Made by a program: the position numbers and the translations under genes
Part shown: positions 1-7,057 of the stretch, piece by piece
Layout of the letters: each line of letters starts with the position of its first letter
Position numbering within the stretch: position 1 is the first letter of the stretch
Source: CALLVY01 sp937899855
GTDB lineage: Bacteria; Bacteroidota; Bacteroidia; Chitinophagales; Saprospiraceae
Length of the DNA stretch: 12,297 nucleotides
Direction of reading: 5' to 3'
Assembly (NCBI GenBank): GCA_039820405.1
Contig: JBCBQC010000137.1
Location: forward strand, 1-12,297
Notes under the pieces: generated by a model
Databases searched by the model: none
What the model was told of the DNA's origin: nothing
The model's input: the letters and a program-made list of their open reading frames with translations, nothing else

Positions 1-416
1 GCCCGCTCCCCCGCCACTTTGCGCAAGAACTCCTTGGCCAGAGGCGTTTGTGGAGAAATGGCAAAATACTTCTGCCCATCTGCCATCAGGCGTCCCGCAC
101 TGATCGAGATAAAGTAATTGCCCTGATCGGTACGGACCACACTCCCAAAGGTGGCCCGCTCGTGGAGCTGGTCGGGCTTGATCCGCCCCAGGAACAATTG
201 CAATTTGAGCGATTCCGACAACTGCCGCGATTGGTTGGCCTGCTCGTTTTGCAGCAGGGCCCGCGTCGTCTCGTACTTGTCGCCCATCGAGCTCTTGGTC
301 TCTCCCTCCGCCCCTTCCTTAGCCCGGTCGATGGCACTTTGCGCGACCCCCACCCGACGCTCAATGTGGTGACGGCATTGTTCGAGTAAATCAGCTTTGA
401 TCTCCGTTTTGGTCAT
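1..416 (-). CDS. GreA/GreB-like transcription elongation factor family protein (partial, C-terminus off the left edge)
   Basis: Reading from the ATG at 416-414 to the window edge gives about 138 residues with no stop. Residues 1-75 are Glu/Lys/Gln-rich and predicted helical, like the Gre coiled coil, and contain KSSMGDKYETTRA, where an acidic coiled-coil tip would sit. The rest is a small beta-rich domain with GSVVRTDQGNYFISISAG and KYFAISPQTPLAKE, resembling the FKBP-like C-terminal domain of GreA/GreB. From recollection, Bacteroidota proteins with this pattern are often mislabelled '3-oxoacyl-ACP synthase', but there is no thiolase-fold signature here. Gre factors bind RNA polymerase and stimulate cleavage of backtracked transcripts; whether this short form does so is inference. 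The start lies 5 bases after the stop of the TonB-dependent receptor, so the two are probably co-transcribed. Only the last few residues appear to be missing. Confidence 0.72.
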   Translation of the reverse strand, partial: MTKTEIKADLLEQCRHHIERRVGVAQSAIDRAKEGAEGETKSSMGDKYETTRALLQNEQANQSRQLSESLKLQLFLGRIKPDQLHERATFGSVVRTDQGNYFISISAGRLMADGQKYFAISPQTPLAKEFLRKVAGER

Positions 417-421
417 AGTGA

Positions 422-2863
422 CTAAAAATCCAGCTTGTAATAAAATAAGGGCAAAAAGCCCAATTGCAACTCCTCCTGAACGTCCTCCCCACTGGGGTGG
501 TTCGGGACGTAGGTCAGGGTCAGAATGTTCCGCGTATTAAAGATATTAACGATATCCACCGCAAATTCGTGCGTCACTCGGGAACGATTCCAGAGGTAGG
601 CCAGCTTTAAATCAGTGCGGAAATAGGGCCGGAATTGCAGCGTATTCAAAGTTTCAGAACGAAAAACCACATCCAATTGTTCGCGCGAGGCCTCCTCATT
701 CACGGGGCCGTACCACCGCCCCCCCGCATAGGTCACCTTCGCCCCCACGTTAAAAGTCGAGCCCTTCTCAAAAGTAAACTCGCGGGCCACCAAACCATTC
801 AGTACAAAACGCCCGTTGAAAGCCACGTTACGCAGTACCCCATCGCTGCCCCGGTACTTGGCATCAAACAAAGAGCCCGTCAGCAGAAAATAATAGCCCT
901 GCGCAAAGGACTTCTCCAACGTCAACTCCACCCCGTAATTCCGGGCGGTCCCCTCGTTCACCAAAGTGTCGGGGAAGAGCCGGTTGAAACCCGCCCCGCT
1001 GTTGATCAGCGAATACGATCCGTCGCTTTGATCGATGGGGATATTGGTGAGGTACTGGAAATAGGTCTCCACCCGCAAGCGCATCCGATGCGCAAACTCC
1101 CGGTCGTAGCCCAGCACGATGTGGTGGCTCCGATTCAGGCCCATGTCCAAATTCTGTTCCTGGGGATCCCCCCCGATGGTCTCCGCACCGTAATAATACA
1201 AGTAAGGCGATTGGATTTGAGAGTGGACCCCCAGCCCCAGACTCAACTTCTGCCCCTTGCCCAAGGTGTAAGCCGCCCCCAGCCGGGGCTCCAGGGGCGA
1301 TAAGCTGTTGTCATTGATCGAAAACCAGAGGCTGGTCAGCCCCGCCGTCAGCGTCAAGCGCTCGGTCGGCTTCCACTTGTAGTGCGCGTAGGGCTGCAAC
1401 AAGAGCGCCGAACGGCGCGCATCCCAACGGGTTCGCCAACCGGGCGACAGGAGAATGCTGTCCCGCGCGTCCGCCCTTACGATCCGTACGCTGTCGATAA
1501 AGCCAAAACGGTACAAGTCCGCATTGAGGCCAAATTTGATCGAACTCTTCCGACTGAGCTTCCGCTGGACGTAAACGTAGCCCGACAGCTTGGTCTCGTC
1601 AAAACGGTAATCCAGGATCGGCGTGATCGAGTCGAGGCGGTAGCGACCGTCGACTACTTCGCGGTAAATAAAATCGTGGTTCGTGTTCACCGCATTGCCC
1701 GATAGGGCCAGCCCCGTTTTGAGGAAAGAACTGCTGTCCAAGGGTTGGCTGTAAGTCATTCCGAGCACCCCCATTTGGGAGGCAAAATACTGGTCGCGAT
1801 CGTTGGCGGCAAAAAGATCAGAGTCGCCATCCACCACCTCGTCCTCACTCAGCACAATATCGACCTGACTGCTGCCACCGATGCCCCACAAGGCCAGGTA
1901 ACCATTGTTCTTGGTGGGGATGCTGATGCGAAAAGCACCGTCCTGATACTGGGGAATGGCGTCGGTCCCGATGTTGATATTGAGGGAACTGAACAGCGAC
2001 AGGGTCGAATAGCGGTAAGTGGCCAAGTATGAAATGCCTTTTTTCCGCGACAGCGGCCCCTCCGCCATCAACTCCGTCCCCAGAAAACCAATCTGGGCGG
2101 AAAGCTCGTGCTTTTCGTTGTTCCCATTGCGCATGCGCAGATCAAAGACTCCCGCCGTCCCGTTGCCGTACTCGGCGGGAAAAGCACCGGTAAAAAAGTC
2201 CGAATCGGACAAGAATTTATTGTTCAGTATGGTTACCGGCCCACCTCCCGTACCGGGAATGGCAAAGTGGTTGGGATTGGGAATATTGATGCCTTCCAGA
2301 CGCCACAACACCCCCTGCGGAGAATTGCCCCGTACCACAATATCGTTGCGGGAATCGTCCGCCCCCTGTACACCGGCGTAGTTGGAGGCCATCCGGGCGG
2401 GTTCCCCCCGACTGCCCGCGTAACGGTTGGTCTCGTCGACTGAGAAACGCCGCCCACTCACCGTCGCCATTTCATTATTGACCTCCCCCTCCTGTCGCGC
2501 CGTCACAATCGCGGTCGATAACTCCACTATCGTCTCCGTCATCTCCAGGTTCAAGATCACCTCTTTGCCCGAACTGACTACGATGTTGTTCACATCCGCA
2601 GGGTAGTAACCCGTATAGCTAAAGGCCAAGCTGTGCCGCCCCAGGGGGACCTGCTCCAAACGGTAGCGCCCGTCGAGATCGGTAGTCGTGCCAATGAGGC
2701 GGTCCCCCACCGTAAGTACTTGGATATTGACCCCAATCAGGGGCAGTTGGGTATCCACGTCCACTACGGTCCCCCGGATGGTTTGGTACAGGTTTTGGGC
2801 CCCAAGACCACTCGTTCCGCCGACGAACAGCAGCAGCAGTAATGCATAGCGTATTGTTTTCAT
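422..2863 (-). CDS. TonB-dependent outer-membrane receptor with CarboxypepD_reg-like N-terminal domain
   Basis: An 813-residue outer-membrane receptor that would take up a ligand using TonB-ExbBD energy. The chosen ATG (2863-2861) starts a classic signal peptide, MKTIRYALLLLLFVGGTSGLGAQ. An in-frame ATG at 2938 would add 25 hydrophilic residues and bury that signal, so it is rejected. Residues about 27-110 form a carboxypeptidase-regulatory-like beta-sandwich (RGTVVDVDTQLPLIGVNI, TTTDLDGRYRLEQVPLG). Residues about 140-250 match the plug, with IVVRGNSPQGVLWRLEGI and the FPAEYGNGTAGVFDLRMR stretch typical of plug ends. The remainder is alternating beta-barrel, with NIFNTRN near the C-terminus and a terminal Phe as in many outer-membrane proteins. 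There is no SusD-like partner, so the substrate is unknown; an iron complex, peptide or small molecule are all possible. The GreA-like gene follows 5 bases downstream. A promoter-like element and palindrome lie upstream. Confidence 0.93.
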   Translation of the reverse strand: MKTIRYALLLLLFVGGTSGLGAQNLYQTIRGTVVDVDTQLPLIGVNIQVLTVGDRLIGTTTDLDGRYRLEQVPLGRHSLAFSYTGYYPADVNNIVVSSGKEVILNLEMTETIVELSTAIVTARQEGEVNNEMATVSGRRFSVDETNRYAGSRGEPARMASNYAGVQGADDSRNDIVVRGNSPQGVLWRLEGINIPNPNHFAIPGTGGGPVTILNNKFLSDSDFFTGAFPAEYGNGTAGVFDLRMRNGNNEKHELSAQIGFLGTELMAEGPLSRKKGISYLATYRYSTLSLFSSLNINIGTDAIPQYQDGAFRISIPTKNNGYLALWGIGGSSQVDIVLSEDEVVDGDSDLFAANDRDQYFASQMGVLGMTYSQPLDSSSFLKTGLALSGNAVNTNHDFIYREVVDGRYRLDSITPILDYRFDETKLSGYVYVQRKLSRKSSIKFGLNADLYRFGFIDSVRIVRADARDSILLSPGWRTRWDARRSALLLQPYAHYKWKPTERLTLTAGLTSLWFSINDNSLSPLEPRLGAAYTLGKGQKLSLGLGVHSQIQSPYLYYYGAETIGGDPQEQNLDMGLNRSHHIVLGYDREFAHRMRLRVETYFQYLTNIPIDQSDGSYSLINSGAGFNRLFPDTLVNEGTARNYGVELTLEKSFAQGYYFLLTGSLFDAKYRGSDGVLRNVAFNGRFVLNGLVAREFTFEKGSTFNVGAKVTYAGGRWYGPVNEEASREQLDVVFRSETLNTLQFRPYFRTDLKLAYLWNRSRVTHEFAVDIVNIFNTRNILTLTYVPNHPSGEDVQEELQLGFLPLFYYKLDF

Positions 2864-2977
2864 AATGGTCTGATTCGTTTGGTGTAAAACGCGGCCTTTT
2901 TGATCACTTAAGGATCGTCGGCCGGACCAAAGCTCCACATTACCAGCTAAAAATTAGTAGCGTTTTGTGCCAAAAGA

Positions 2978-2985
2978 CAAATTTA
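2978..2985 (-). promoter_or_regulatory. Candidate Bacteroidota -7 element upstream of the TonB-dependent receptor
   Basis: On the minus strand this reads TAAATTTG, an exact match to the TAnnTTTG -7 consensus of the Bacteroidota primary sigma factor. It lies 115 bases before the chosen receptor start, implying a leader of roughly 110 nt. The nearest upstream TTG (plus-strand CAA at 3000-3002) is about 14 bases away, shorter than the usual spacing near 19, so the -33 element is not convincing. Confidence 0.42.
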
Positions 2986-2988
2986 CTT

Positions 2989-3005
2989 TTATTGAATTTC
3001 AATAA
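2989..3005. promoter_or_regulatory. Perfect 17-bp palindrome, candidate operator
   Basis: TTATTGAA, one spacer base (T), then TTCAATAA: two 8-base arms that are exact reverse complements. It begins 3 bases upstream (minus-strand sense) of the TAAATTTG element, where a dimeric regulator would interfere with or assist RNA polymerase. It is not a terminator: the arms are AT-rich and the spacer is one base, too short for an RNA hairpin loop. No regulator gene is seen in the window, so the identity of any binding protein is unknown. Confidence 0.4.
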
Positions 3006-3103
3006 TTTCATCTTCTCCCGGATTGGCCTAGTAAGCACCAGCTTCCCCGAAGCCAGAGATACATTCGGACGGTCCTCGGTCGTTCGGACTATTTTTCAGC
3101 AGA

Positions 3104-4321
3104 TCAGTCGCCGATTTGGAAGTTGTAAAAGATCTTGACGTACACGCCACTTCCCACTATGTTGTCCAGATCCCACAGCTCCGCCTCGAAGATACCTTGA
3201 GGAAGCCAAGAGCGGAAGAAGCCCGCCTCGATGATCTTGTAGCGCAATCCCGCGGTCAGCGTATAATTGACGATGTCACTCCGGCCCAAGTCATCTCGTT
3301 CCGTAATCAAGGTCTCATCAAACTCGAAGGGGTCCACTCGGGAATAGCCGCGTCGCAAACAACGGTGGTCGTTTCTGAGCGTCCAATCGACCCCCACTTC
3401 CACGCCAAGGACGGGCTGCAGGTTCCAACGGCTACGGAAGGGGTTATAACGCAATTGAAAAGTAGTGGTCAGGTAGGAGACATCAAATTCGACTTCCTGC
3501 TCGGTGCTAAAGAGGGAATTGGGAATGTCCCTGGCCTCGTAATCATCAAACCCGTGTTGGCGATAGCTCACGCTCAGCCCCAAATCAAAGCTCGTCCACC
3601 TGCGCCCTACTTCCACCGCGCCAAATATTCCCCACTGGCTCCAAGCATCCGCCATGAGCCCTCCCCGGGGCGAGCAGGGCAAATAGCGAGTCTGGAGCTG
3701 TCCCAAATAAGTGTTTAACCCCACATTGATCCCAAAGCTTACCGGCCGACGCTTCTCAAATTCCAAATCTCCACAACGACGGTTGAACTTTTTGACCCAG
3801 CCCATCCAGAACGGTTCCGAATCCGTCCATTCCCAATCCGAATCCGCATCGTTTGTACTGGCACACAGCATCTTGAATTGCCGCGCTATCCGACGGTAAG
3901 TACTGGCGTCCAGGGGCTTACTCAGCGACTCCCAGCCCAGGTCGTCCTGGTACGCTTCATCCGCCACCACTTGGTAATCGCGAGTCCGCAGCGAACGCCA
4001 CAGGGACATCGATCCCTGGATCAGTACTTCTTGAATCTGTAAATCCTCCTCTTCGCGATCAAATACAAAGCGCTGGTTGTCCGTACCGATCATCTTTAGC
4101 TGTTCTCGATCCAAATTGTAGGTCCGATAAAATCCATCTTCCAGCAAGGAACTCGAATTAAAATTGGTGACCGACAGGCGCTCTACCCGTCCATCGTTGA
4201 AGGTAAGCTTCAACTTGGTCGTCTGCCCCTGGAGGGAGACGCCCCCCAACAGCAAAAGGATTCCCAAAATGGTGAGGCCCTTGGGAGCCCAAATCTTTTT
4301 AGTTTTAAAATGCTTCTTCAT
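3104..4321 (-). CDS. Outer-membrane beta-barrel protein, hypothetical
   Basis: A 405-residue protein I cannot name. The N-terminus is a long signal peptide: basic residues 1-15, then a hydrophobic stretch at about 16-30 ending in LQG/Q, cleaved near residue 32. Residues about 33-105 form a beta-rich domain with KLKLTFNDGRVERLSV. Residues 105-190 are helical or linker-like, rich in Asp/Trp/Arg, with cysteines at 153 and 183. From about 194 to the end there are alternating hydrophobic/polar strands (SFGINVGLNTYLG, LGLSVSYRQHGF, YTLTAGLRYKIIEAGFF) ending in VYVKIFYNFQIGD, which fits an 8-10-strand outer-membrane barrel of the OMP_b-brl/PorT-like type. The ATG at 4321-4319 lies 26 bases after the stop of the heavy-metal-binding lipoprotein, suggesting a two-gene transcript. 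A link to metal handling is inferred from this neighbour only. Confidence 0.8.
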   Translation of the reverse strand: MKKHFKTKKIWAPKGLTILGILLLLGGVSLQGQTTKLKLTFNDGRVERLSVTNFNSSSLLEDGFYRTYNLDREQLKMIGTDNQRFVFDREEEDLQIQEVLIQGSMSLWRSLRTRDYQVVADEAYQDDLGWESLSKPLDASTYRRIARQFKMLCASTNDADSDWEWTDSEPFWMGWVKKFNRRCGDLEFEKRRPVSFGINVGLNTYLGQLQTRYLPCSPRGGLMADAWSQWGIFGAVEVGRRWTSFDLGLSVSYRQHGFDDYEARDIPNSLFSTEQEVEFDVSYLTTTFQLRYNPFRSRWNLQPVLGVEVGVDWTLRNDHRCLRRGYSRVDPFEFDETLITERDDLGRSDIVNYTLTAGLRYKIIEAGFFRSWLPQGIFEAELWDLDNIVGSGVYVKIFYNFQIGD

Positions 4322-4347
4322 ATTTGTATGGTATTGATTCTAGAAAT

Positions 4348-4704
4348 TTAGTGCTGGTGTCCATCGTGATCGCCCTGCCCGTTATGATCGTGATGGTGGG
4401 GGGCATCGGCTTGATGGCTGGGGTGTTTTTCATTGGCGACGTAATCCATCCCGCACACGGGGCAGTTACCAATGTCTACGCTGCCACTACCGGGGCAGTA
4501 CATCGGACATATATACGCCGAAGCATATTCCGGGCCGGATTCGTCGGAGCCATCGGAGCCATCGGCACTGACTTCCGTAGTGGGGCGGGTCGCCTCATTC
4601 GCCCCCGATTCCTCGCCCGATACAGCGCTACCACCACAAGCTAAAAACAGCGACCAAGCAATTACTATAGATAAAAAATAAATAATTATTTTTTGTGAAT
4701 TCAT
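4348..4704 (-). CDS. Small lipoprotein with heavy-metal-binding domain (CPMxC...CPxCGM) and His-rich tail
   Basis: 118 residues. Residues 1-23 form a lipoprotein signal ending in SLFLAC, with Cys23 the probable lipidated residue. An Asp/Glu/Ser-rich spacer of about 40 residues follows. Residues 63-89 carry a heavy-metal-binding domain (HMBD-like) built on C66-P-M-x-C70 and C81-PVCGM, the form common in Bacteroidota; related domains occur next to copper/silver efflux proteins and fused to P-type ATPases. The last 25 residues hold nine histidines, including HHHDH, HDGHQH and HPSH, a second likely metal site. The protein probably binds Cu, Ag, Zn or a similar metal at the periplasmic face of a membrane; which metal cannot be read from the sequence. 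It precedes the outer-membrane barrel gene by 26 bases and shares an AT-rich 100-bp divergent region with the dehydrogenase gene. No efflux pump or metalloregulator is present in the window. Confidence 0.88.
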   Translation of the reverse strand: MNSQKIIIYFLSIVIAWSLFLACGGSAVSGEESGANEATRPTTEVSADGSDGSDESGPEYASAYICPMYCPGSGSVDIGNCPVCGMDYVANEKHPSHQADAPHHHDHNGQGDHDGHQH

Positions 4705-4761
4705 CGTAATTTATTTTACATACTTTGCTTACTAAACGACTAAAGGTAGGGGATATGTTGG

Positions 4762-4769
4762 TAAATTTG
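4762..4769 (+). promoter_or_regulatory. Candidate -7 element for the D-2-hydroxyacid dehydrogenase gene
   Basis: TAAATTTG matches TAnnTTTG exactly and ends 35 bases before the ATG at 4805. The region 4705-4804 is markedly AT-richer than the flanking genes, as expected for a divergent promoter region. No clear TTG is found 19-21 bases upstream, so only the downstream half of the promoter is supported. I found no comparable element on the minus strand for the lipoprotein gene. Confidence 0.4.
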
Positions 4770-4804
4770 GTCATCCCTATTTCACTTAACCAAACCCCTC
4801 CCCC

Positions 4805-5761
4805 ATGTCCCATCCCGTCCTCCTCACCCGCCGCCTGCCCGCTCCCGTCCTCCAGCGCCTCCGCGACAGCGTCGATTTGGAGCTCAACCCCCACGACCGA
4901 CCGCTGCACCGGGAGGAGCTCCTCGCGGGAATCCGGGGCAAAAAGGGCCTACTCTGCTTGCTCACCGACCGGATCGATGCCGAAGTGATGGACGCCGCCC
5001 CCGAGCTCAAAGTCATCTCCAACTATGCCGTTGGCTACAACAACATCGACCTGCGGGCCGCTCGCGAACGCCAAATTTGGGTCACCAATACGCCCGGTGT
5101 CCTCACCGAAGCCACCGCCGAATTGGCCATGGGCCTCCTGCTGGCCGTCGCCCGACGCTTGGGGGAAGGCGATCAACTGGTCCGCAGTGGACAGTGGCGG
5201 GGCTGGGAACCGCTCCAGCTACTGGGGAAAGAAATCCACGGCAGTACCCTCGGCATCGTGGGCATGGGCCGGATCGGAAAAGCCCTGGCCCGCCGGGCCG
5301 CCGCCTTCGGGATGAACATCCAATATTGGAACCGCACCCGATTACCAGGAGACATCGAGGTGGAAAAAACCTGGCGTTACCGCTCCCTACCCATGCTCCT
5401 GGCCAGTTCGGACGTCCTGAGCTTACACCTCGCCTACTCCGCCGAGACCCACCACCTGATCAACGCCGAAGCCCTCCGCATCATGCCCGCGGGTAGCATT
5501 CTGATCAATACCGCGCGGGGGGCCCTGATCGACGAAGCAGCCTTGGTCGAGGCCCTCCAGCGGGGACACCTCGGGGGAGCCGGACTCGATGTTTATGAGG
5601 ACGAACCGCGCGTCCATCCGGGCCTCCGAGATTTTCCCAACGTACTGCTGCTTCCCCATCTGGGAAGCGCCACCCAACAAACACGGGAGGCCATGGGACA
5701 CCTAGCGGTGGAGAACTTACTGGCGGGCATCAACGGCGTCGAGCCAACGCACATCGTGTAG
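4805..5761 (+). CDS. D-2-hydroxyacid dehydrogenase (glyoxylate/hydroxypyruvate reductase-like)
   Basis: 318 residues, the usual length for cytosolic NAD(P)H-dependent D-isomer-specific 2-hydroxyacid dehydrogenases. The N-terminal catalytic half carries ISNYAVGYNNID (71-82) and VTNTPGVLTEATAELA (93-108), typical of the glyoxylate reductase/glycerate dehydrogenase group. The Rossmann domain has GMGRIG at 153-158. The catalytic triad appears complete: Arg238 in INTARGALID, Glu267 in LDVYEDEP, His285 in LLPHLGSA; Arg to Glu is 29 residues, as in phosphoglycerate dehydrogenase. There is no C-terminal ACT domain, arguing against full SerA. The cofactor-specificity position after the second strand reads NRTR (176-179); the Arg residues hint at NADPH, a family-based inference. 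It probably reduces glyoxylate or hydroxypyruvate, but another 2-keto acid is possible. It stands alone on the plus strand, divergent from the lipoprotein and convergent with the TPR gene (26-base gap). Confidence 0.92.
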   Translation: MSHPVLLTRRLPAPVLQRLRDSVDLELNPHDRPLHREELLAGIRGKKGLLCLLTDRIDAEVMDAAPELKVISNYAVGYNNIDLRAARERQIWVTNTPGVLTEATAELAMGLLLAVARRLGEGDQLVRSGQWRGWEPLQLLGKEIHGSTLGIVGMGRIGKALARRAAAFGMNIQYWNRTRLPGDIEVEKTWRYRSLPMLLASSDVLSLHLAYSAETHHLINAEALRIMPAGSILINTARGALIDEAALVEALQRGHLGGAGLDVYEDEPRVHPGLRDFPNVLLLPHLGSATQQTREAMGHLAVENLLAGINGVEPTHIV

Positions 5762-5787
5762 GTAGGAAACGGAGGCTTGGGGGAAAT

Positions 5788-6342
5788 TCAGTTGTTTTTG
5801 TCTTCGCAGAAGCGTTGCAACTCCAGCAGATCCGCCTCATCGAGATCACCAGAATCACTGCGCCGCAGGTGGCTCAGGTCCGTACAGGTCCCCGCTCGAT
5901 TGCCCAGCTTGTAGTACAATTGGGCGCGGAGGAAGAAGTAGGTGGGGTCCTGATCGTCTTGCTCGATTTGGATGTTGATATCGGCCAGGGCGCCATCGAG
6001 ATCGCCGAGGAGGTGCTTGCAGAGGGCCCGATTGTAAAAGGGATAGCGGTAATCCCGATCGATGTCGATGGAGCGATCCAAAAAGCTGATGGCCAGCTCA
6101 CAATTTTCTCCCGCCTCTCGACAATCCATGCTGTAGCAATATCCGATCAGGTAGTAGGCGGGGGCTCCCTCGGGATAGCGTTCCATGGCGGCGTAAGCCA
6201 CGTCCTTGGCGGCGTCGAGGTCACCGTTTTGGACGTATTGGATGCCCACGCGGATCAAACTGTCGTGGGGACCGTAGAGGGCATCCTGAGCGCTGGCCCA
6301 GGTGGACAATAGCAGTAGCAAAACCAGGGGAAGTTTTTTCAT
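5788..6342 (-). CDS. Secreted or periplasmic TPR-repeat protein
   Basis: 184 residues. Residues 1-18 are a clear signal peptide (MKKLPLVLLLLLSTWASAQ, cleavage after ASA), so the protein is periplasmic or envelope-located. The rest is helical with about four tetratricopeptide repeats: near 28-60 (VGIQYVQNGDLDAAKDVAYAA, ERYPEG), 61-95 (AYYLIGYCY ... AISFLDRSIDID), 99-131 (YPFYNRALCKHLLGDLDGAL, DINIQIEQD) and 134-165 (YFFLRAQLYYKLGNRAGTCTDL). Six cysteines (70, 74, 81, 108, 153, 179) are unusual for a TPR protein and could form disulfides in the periplasm. TPRs mediate protein-protein contacts, and no partner is identifiable. The start is 61 bases after the stop of the MazG-like gene, so co-transcription is possible. 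No terminator hairpin is visible in the 26-base convergent gap to the dehydrogenase. Confidence 0.85.
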   Translation of the reverse strand: MKKLPLVLLLLLSTWASAQDALYGPHDSLIRVGIQYVQNGDLDAAKDVAYAAMERYPEGAPAYYLIGYCYSMDCREAGENCELAISFLDRSIDIDRDYRYPFYNRALCKHLLGDLDGALADINIQIEQDDQDPTYFFLRAQLYYKLGNRAGTCTDLSHLRRSDSGDLDEADLLELQRFCEDKNN

Positions 6343-6403
6343 GGGATGGTCCGGCGTATTTCGGTTGATCGTAAGCGGCTTGGTGCTTATTTGTCGTTTG
6401 GGT

Positions 6404-6898
6404 TTACTCCGCCAAAATGCTTTGGAGATCGGCGGGAGAGTAGTGGATGGATTTTAGGGTTTTGTGGTCCGAACTGCGGTAAATCAGGTAGCGCTCGCCC
6501 TCCTGGACCATGTAGCAGTCGGTCTGCTTGTGTTCCCGATAGTGGGCCATGGTGGCTTCCGCGTCGGCGAGCGACTGGCAGGCTTTGCTCATGTTGGAGC
6601 GTTGGACTTCGTCGAAGAGACGGCGAAACTTTTCGCCCAGTCCAAATTCGAGTACGGCACCGGCCAGGACGTACTGAATGTCACAGAGGGCATCGGCGAT
6701 TTCCACCAAGTCCTGCTGCTCAATGGCCTCCTGTAATTCCTTGAGTTCCTCGGCGATCAGCGCTACCCGGAGCTGACAACGTTGGGGCGAGGGAATGGTG
6801 GGTGCCTCGAGTACGGGATGTTTGAAGGTACGGTGAAAAGCGGCGACTTGTTGCAAGGCATCCGGGCTGGATAGCGATGGTGCAGTATCTTTTTCCAT
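6404..6898 (-). CDS. MazG-like / PRA-PH superfamily nucleoside triphosphate pyrophosphohydrolase
   Basis: 164 residues. The all-alpha NTP pyrophosphatase signature EExxE...ExxD is present: Glu50-Glu51-Leu-Lys-Glu54, then Glu66-Ile-Ala-Asp69 and Asp73 in EIADALCDIQYVLAGA. These acidic residues coordinate Mg2+ in the MazG/phosphoribosyl-ATP-pyrophosphohydrolase/dUTPase-like superfamily, which releases pyrophosphate from (d)NTPs. The N-terminal VAAFHRTFKHPV (about 18-29) and the conserved helix FRRLFDEVQRSNMSKA fit stand-alone bacterial members. The C-terminal 45 residues (YREHKQTDCYMVQEGERY ... SDHKTLKSIHYSPADLQ) form a small extra beta-containing extension that I remember as common in Bacteroidota homologues, so it is probably not a fusion. 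The substrate (house-cleaning of non-canonical dNTPs or another nucleotide) cannot be decided. It begins about 40 bases downstream of a TATCTTTG promoter-like element and precedes the TPR gene by 61 bases. Confidence 0.85.
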   Translation of the reverse strand: MEKDTAPSLSSPDALQQVAAFHRTFKHPVLEAPTIPSPQRCQLRVALIAEELKELQEAIEQQDLVEIADALCDIQYVLAGAVLEFGLGEKFRRLFDEVQRSNMSKACQSLADAEATMAHYREHKQTDCYMVQEGERYLIYRSSDHKTLKSIHYSPADLQSILAE

Positions 6899-6938
6899 AG
6901 TGGCAAACTTCGTTTTCGTTCAGGTTCAGATTCGCGAC

Positions 6939-6946
6939 CAAAGATA
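6939..6946 (-). promoter_or_regulatory. Candidate -7 element for the MazG-like gene
   Basis: On the minus strand this reads TATCTTTG, matching TAnnTTTG, and ends 40 bases before the ATG at 6898. A T-rich segment about 19 bases further upstream (minus-strand TTTATTT) could serve as a weak -33 region, but a proper TTG is not seen. It probably drives the MazG-like gene and possibly the TPR gene after it. Confidence 0.42.
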
Positions 6947-7021
6947 GGGAAATGTTGGCGGAAATAAAGGATAGTTGTTTTTCCACTATTTTACCCGTAA
7001 CTTGCTGATTCAAAGCCATTT

Positions 7022-7052
7022 CCCTCCCTCCTCCCCCCCTCAGCTCCCCCCC
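7022..7052 (-). other. G-quadruplex-forming motif (minus strand) upstream of the large secreted glycosidase
   Basis: The plus strand is a pyrimidine-rich tract with C-runs of 3 (7022-7024), 3 (7026-7028), 7 (7033-7039) and 7 (7046-7052). On the minus strand this gives four G-tracts separated by loops of 6, 4 and 1 bases, satisfying the G3+N1-7 quadruplex rule; the C-rich strand could form an i-motif. It lies 44 bases before the ATG at 7097, in the leader or promoter of that gene, on the template strand for its transcription. Folding and effect are inferred. Confidence 0.55.
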
Positions 7053-7057
7053 GCCGT

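Noticed and set aside
635..1303. Plus-strand open frame of about 220 codons inside the TonB receptor gene
   Set aside because: It is a shadow of the receptor coding strand: low-complexity, basic, Pro/Gln-rich, and without a recognisable domain or promoter.
2864..2938. An N-terminal extension of the TonB receptor starting at the ATG at 2938
   Set aside because: It would place 25 charged and polar residues in front of a textbook signal peptide. The internal ATG at 2863 is far more likely, although the -7 element 40 bases upstream of 2938 gives the longer form a little support.
3041..3089. Terminator or regulatory repeat downstream of the outer-membrane barrel gene
   Set aside because: A 5-bp stem (GCTTC/GAAGC, 3041-3053) and a 7-base direct repeat TTCGGAC at 3064 and 3083 are present, but the stem is short and no T-tract follows on the minus strand, so neither is supported as a terminator.
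4805..5761. Phosphoglycerate dehydrogenase (SerA)
   Set aside because: The length is 318 residues with no C-terminal ACT or regulatory domain, and the N-terminal motifs fit the glyoxylate/hydroxypyruvate reductase group better; no serine pathway neighbours are present.
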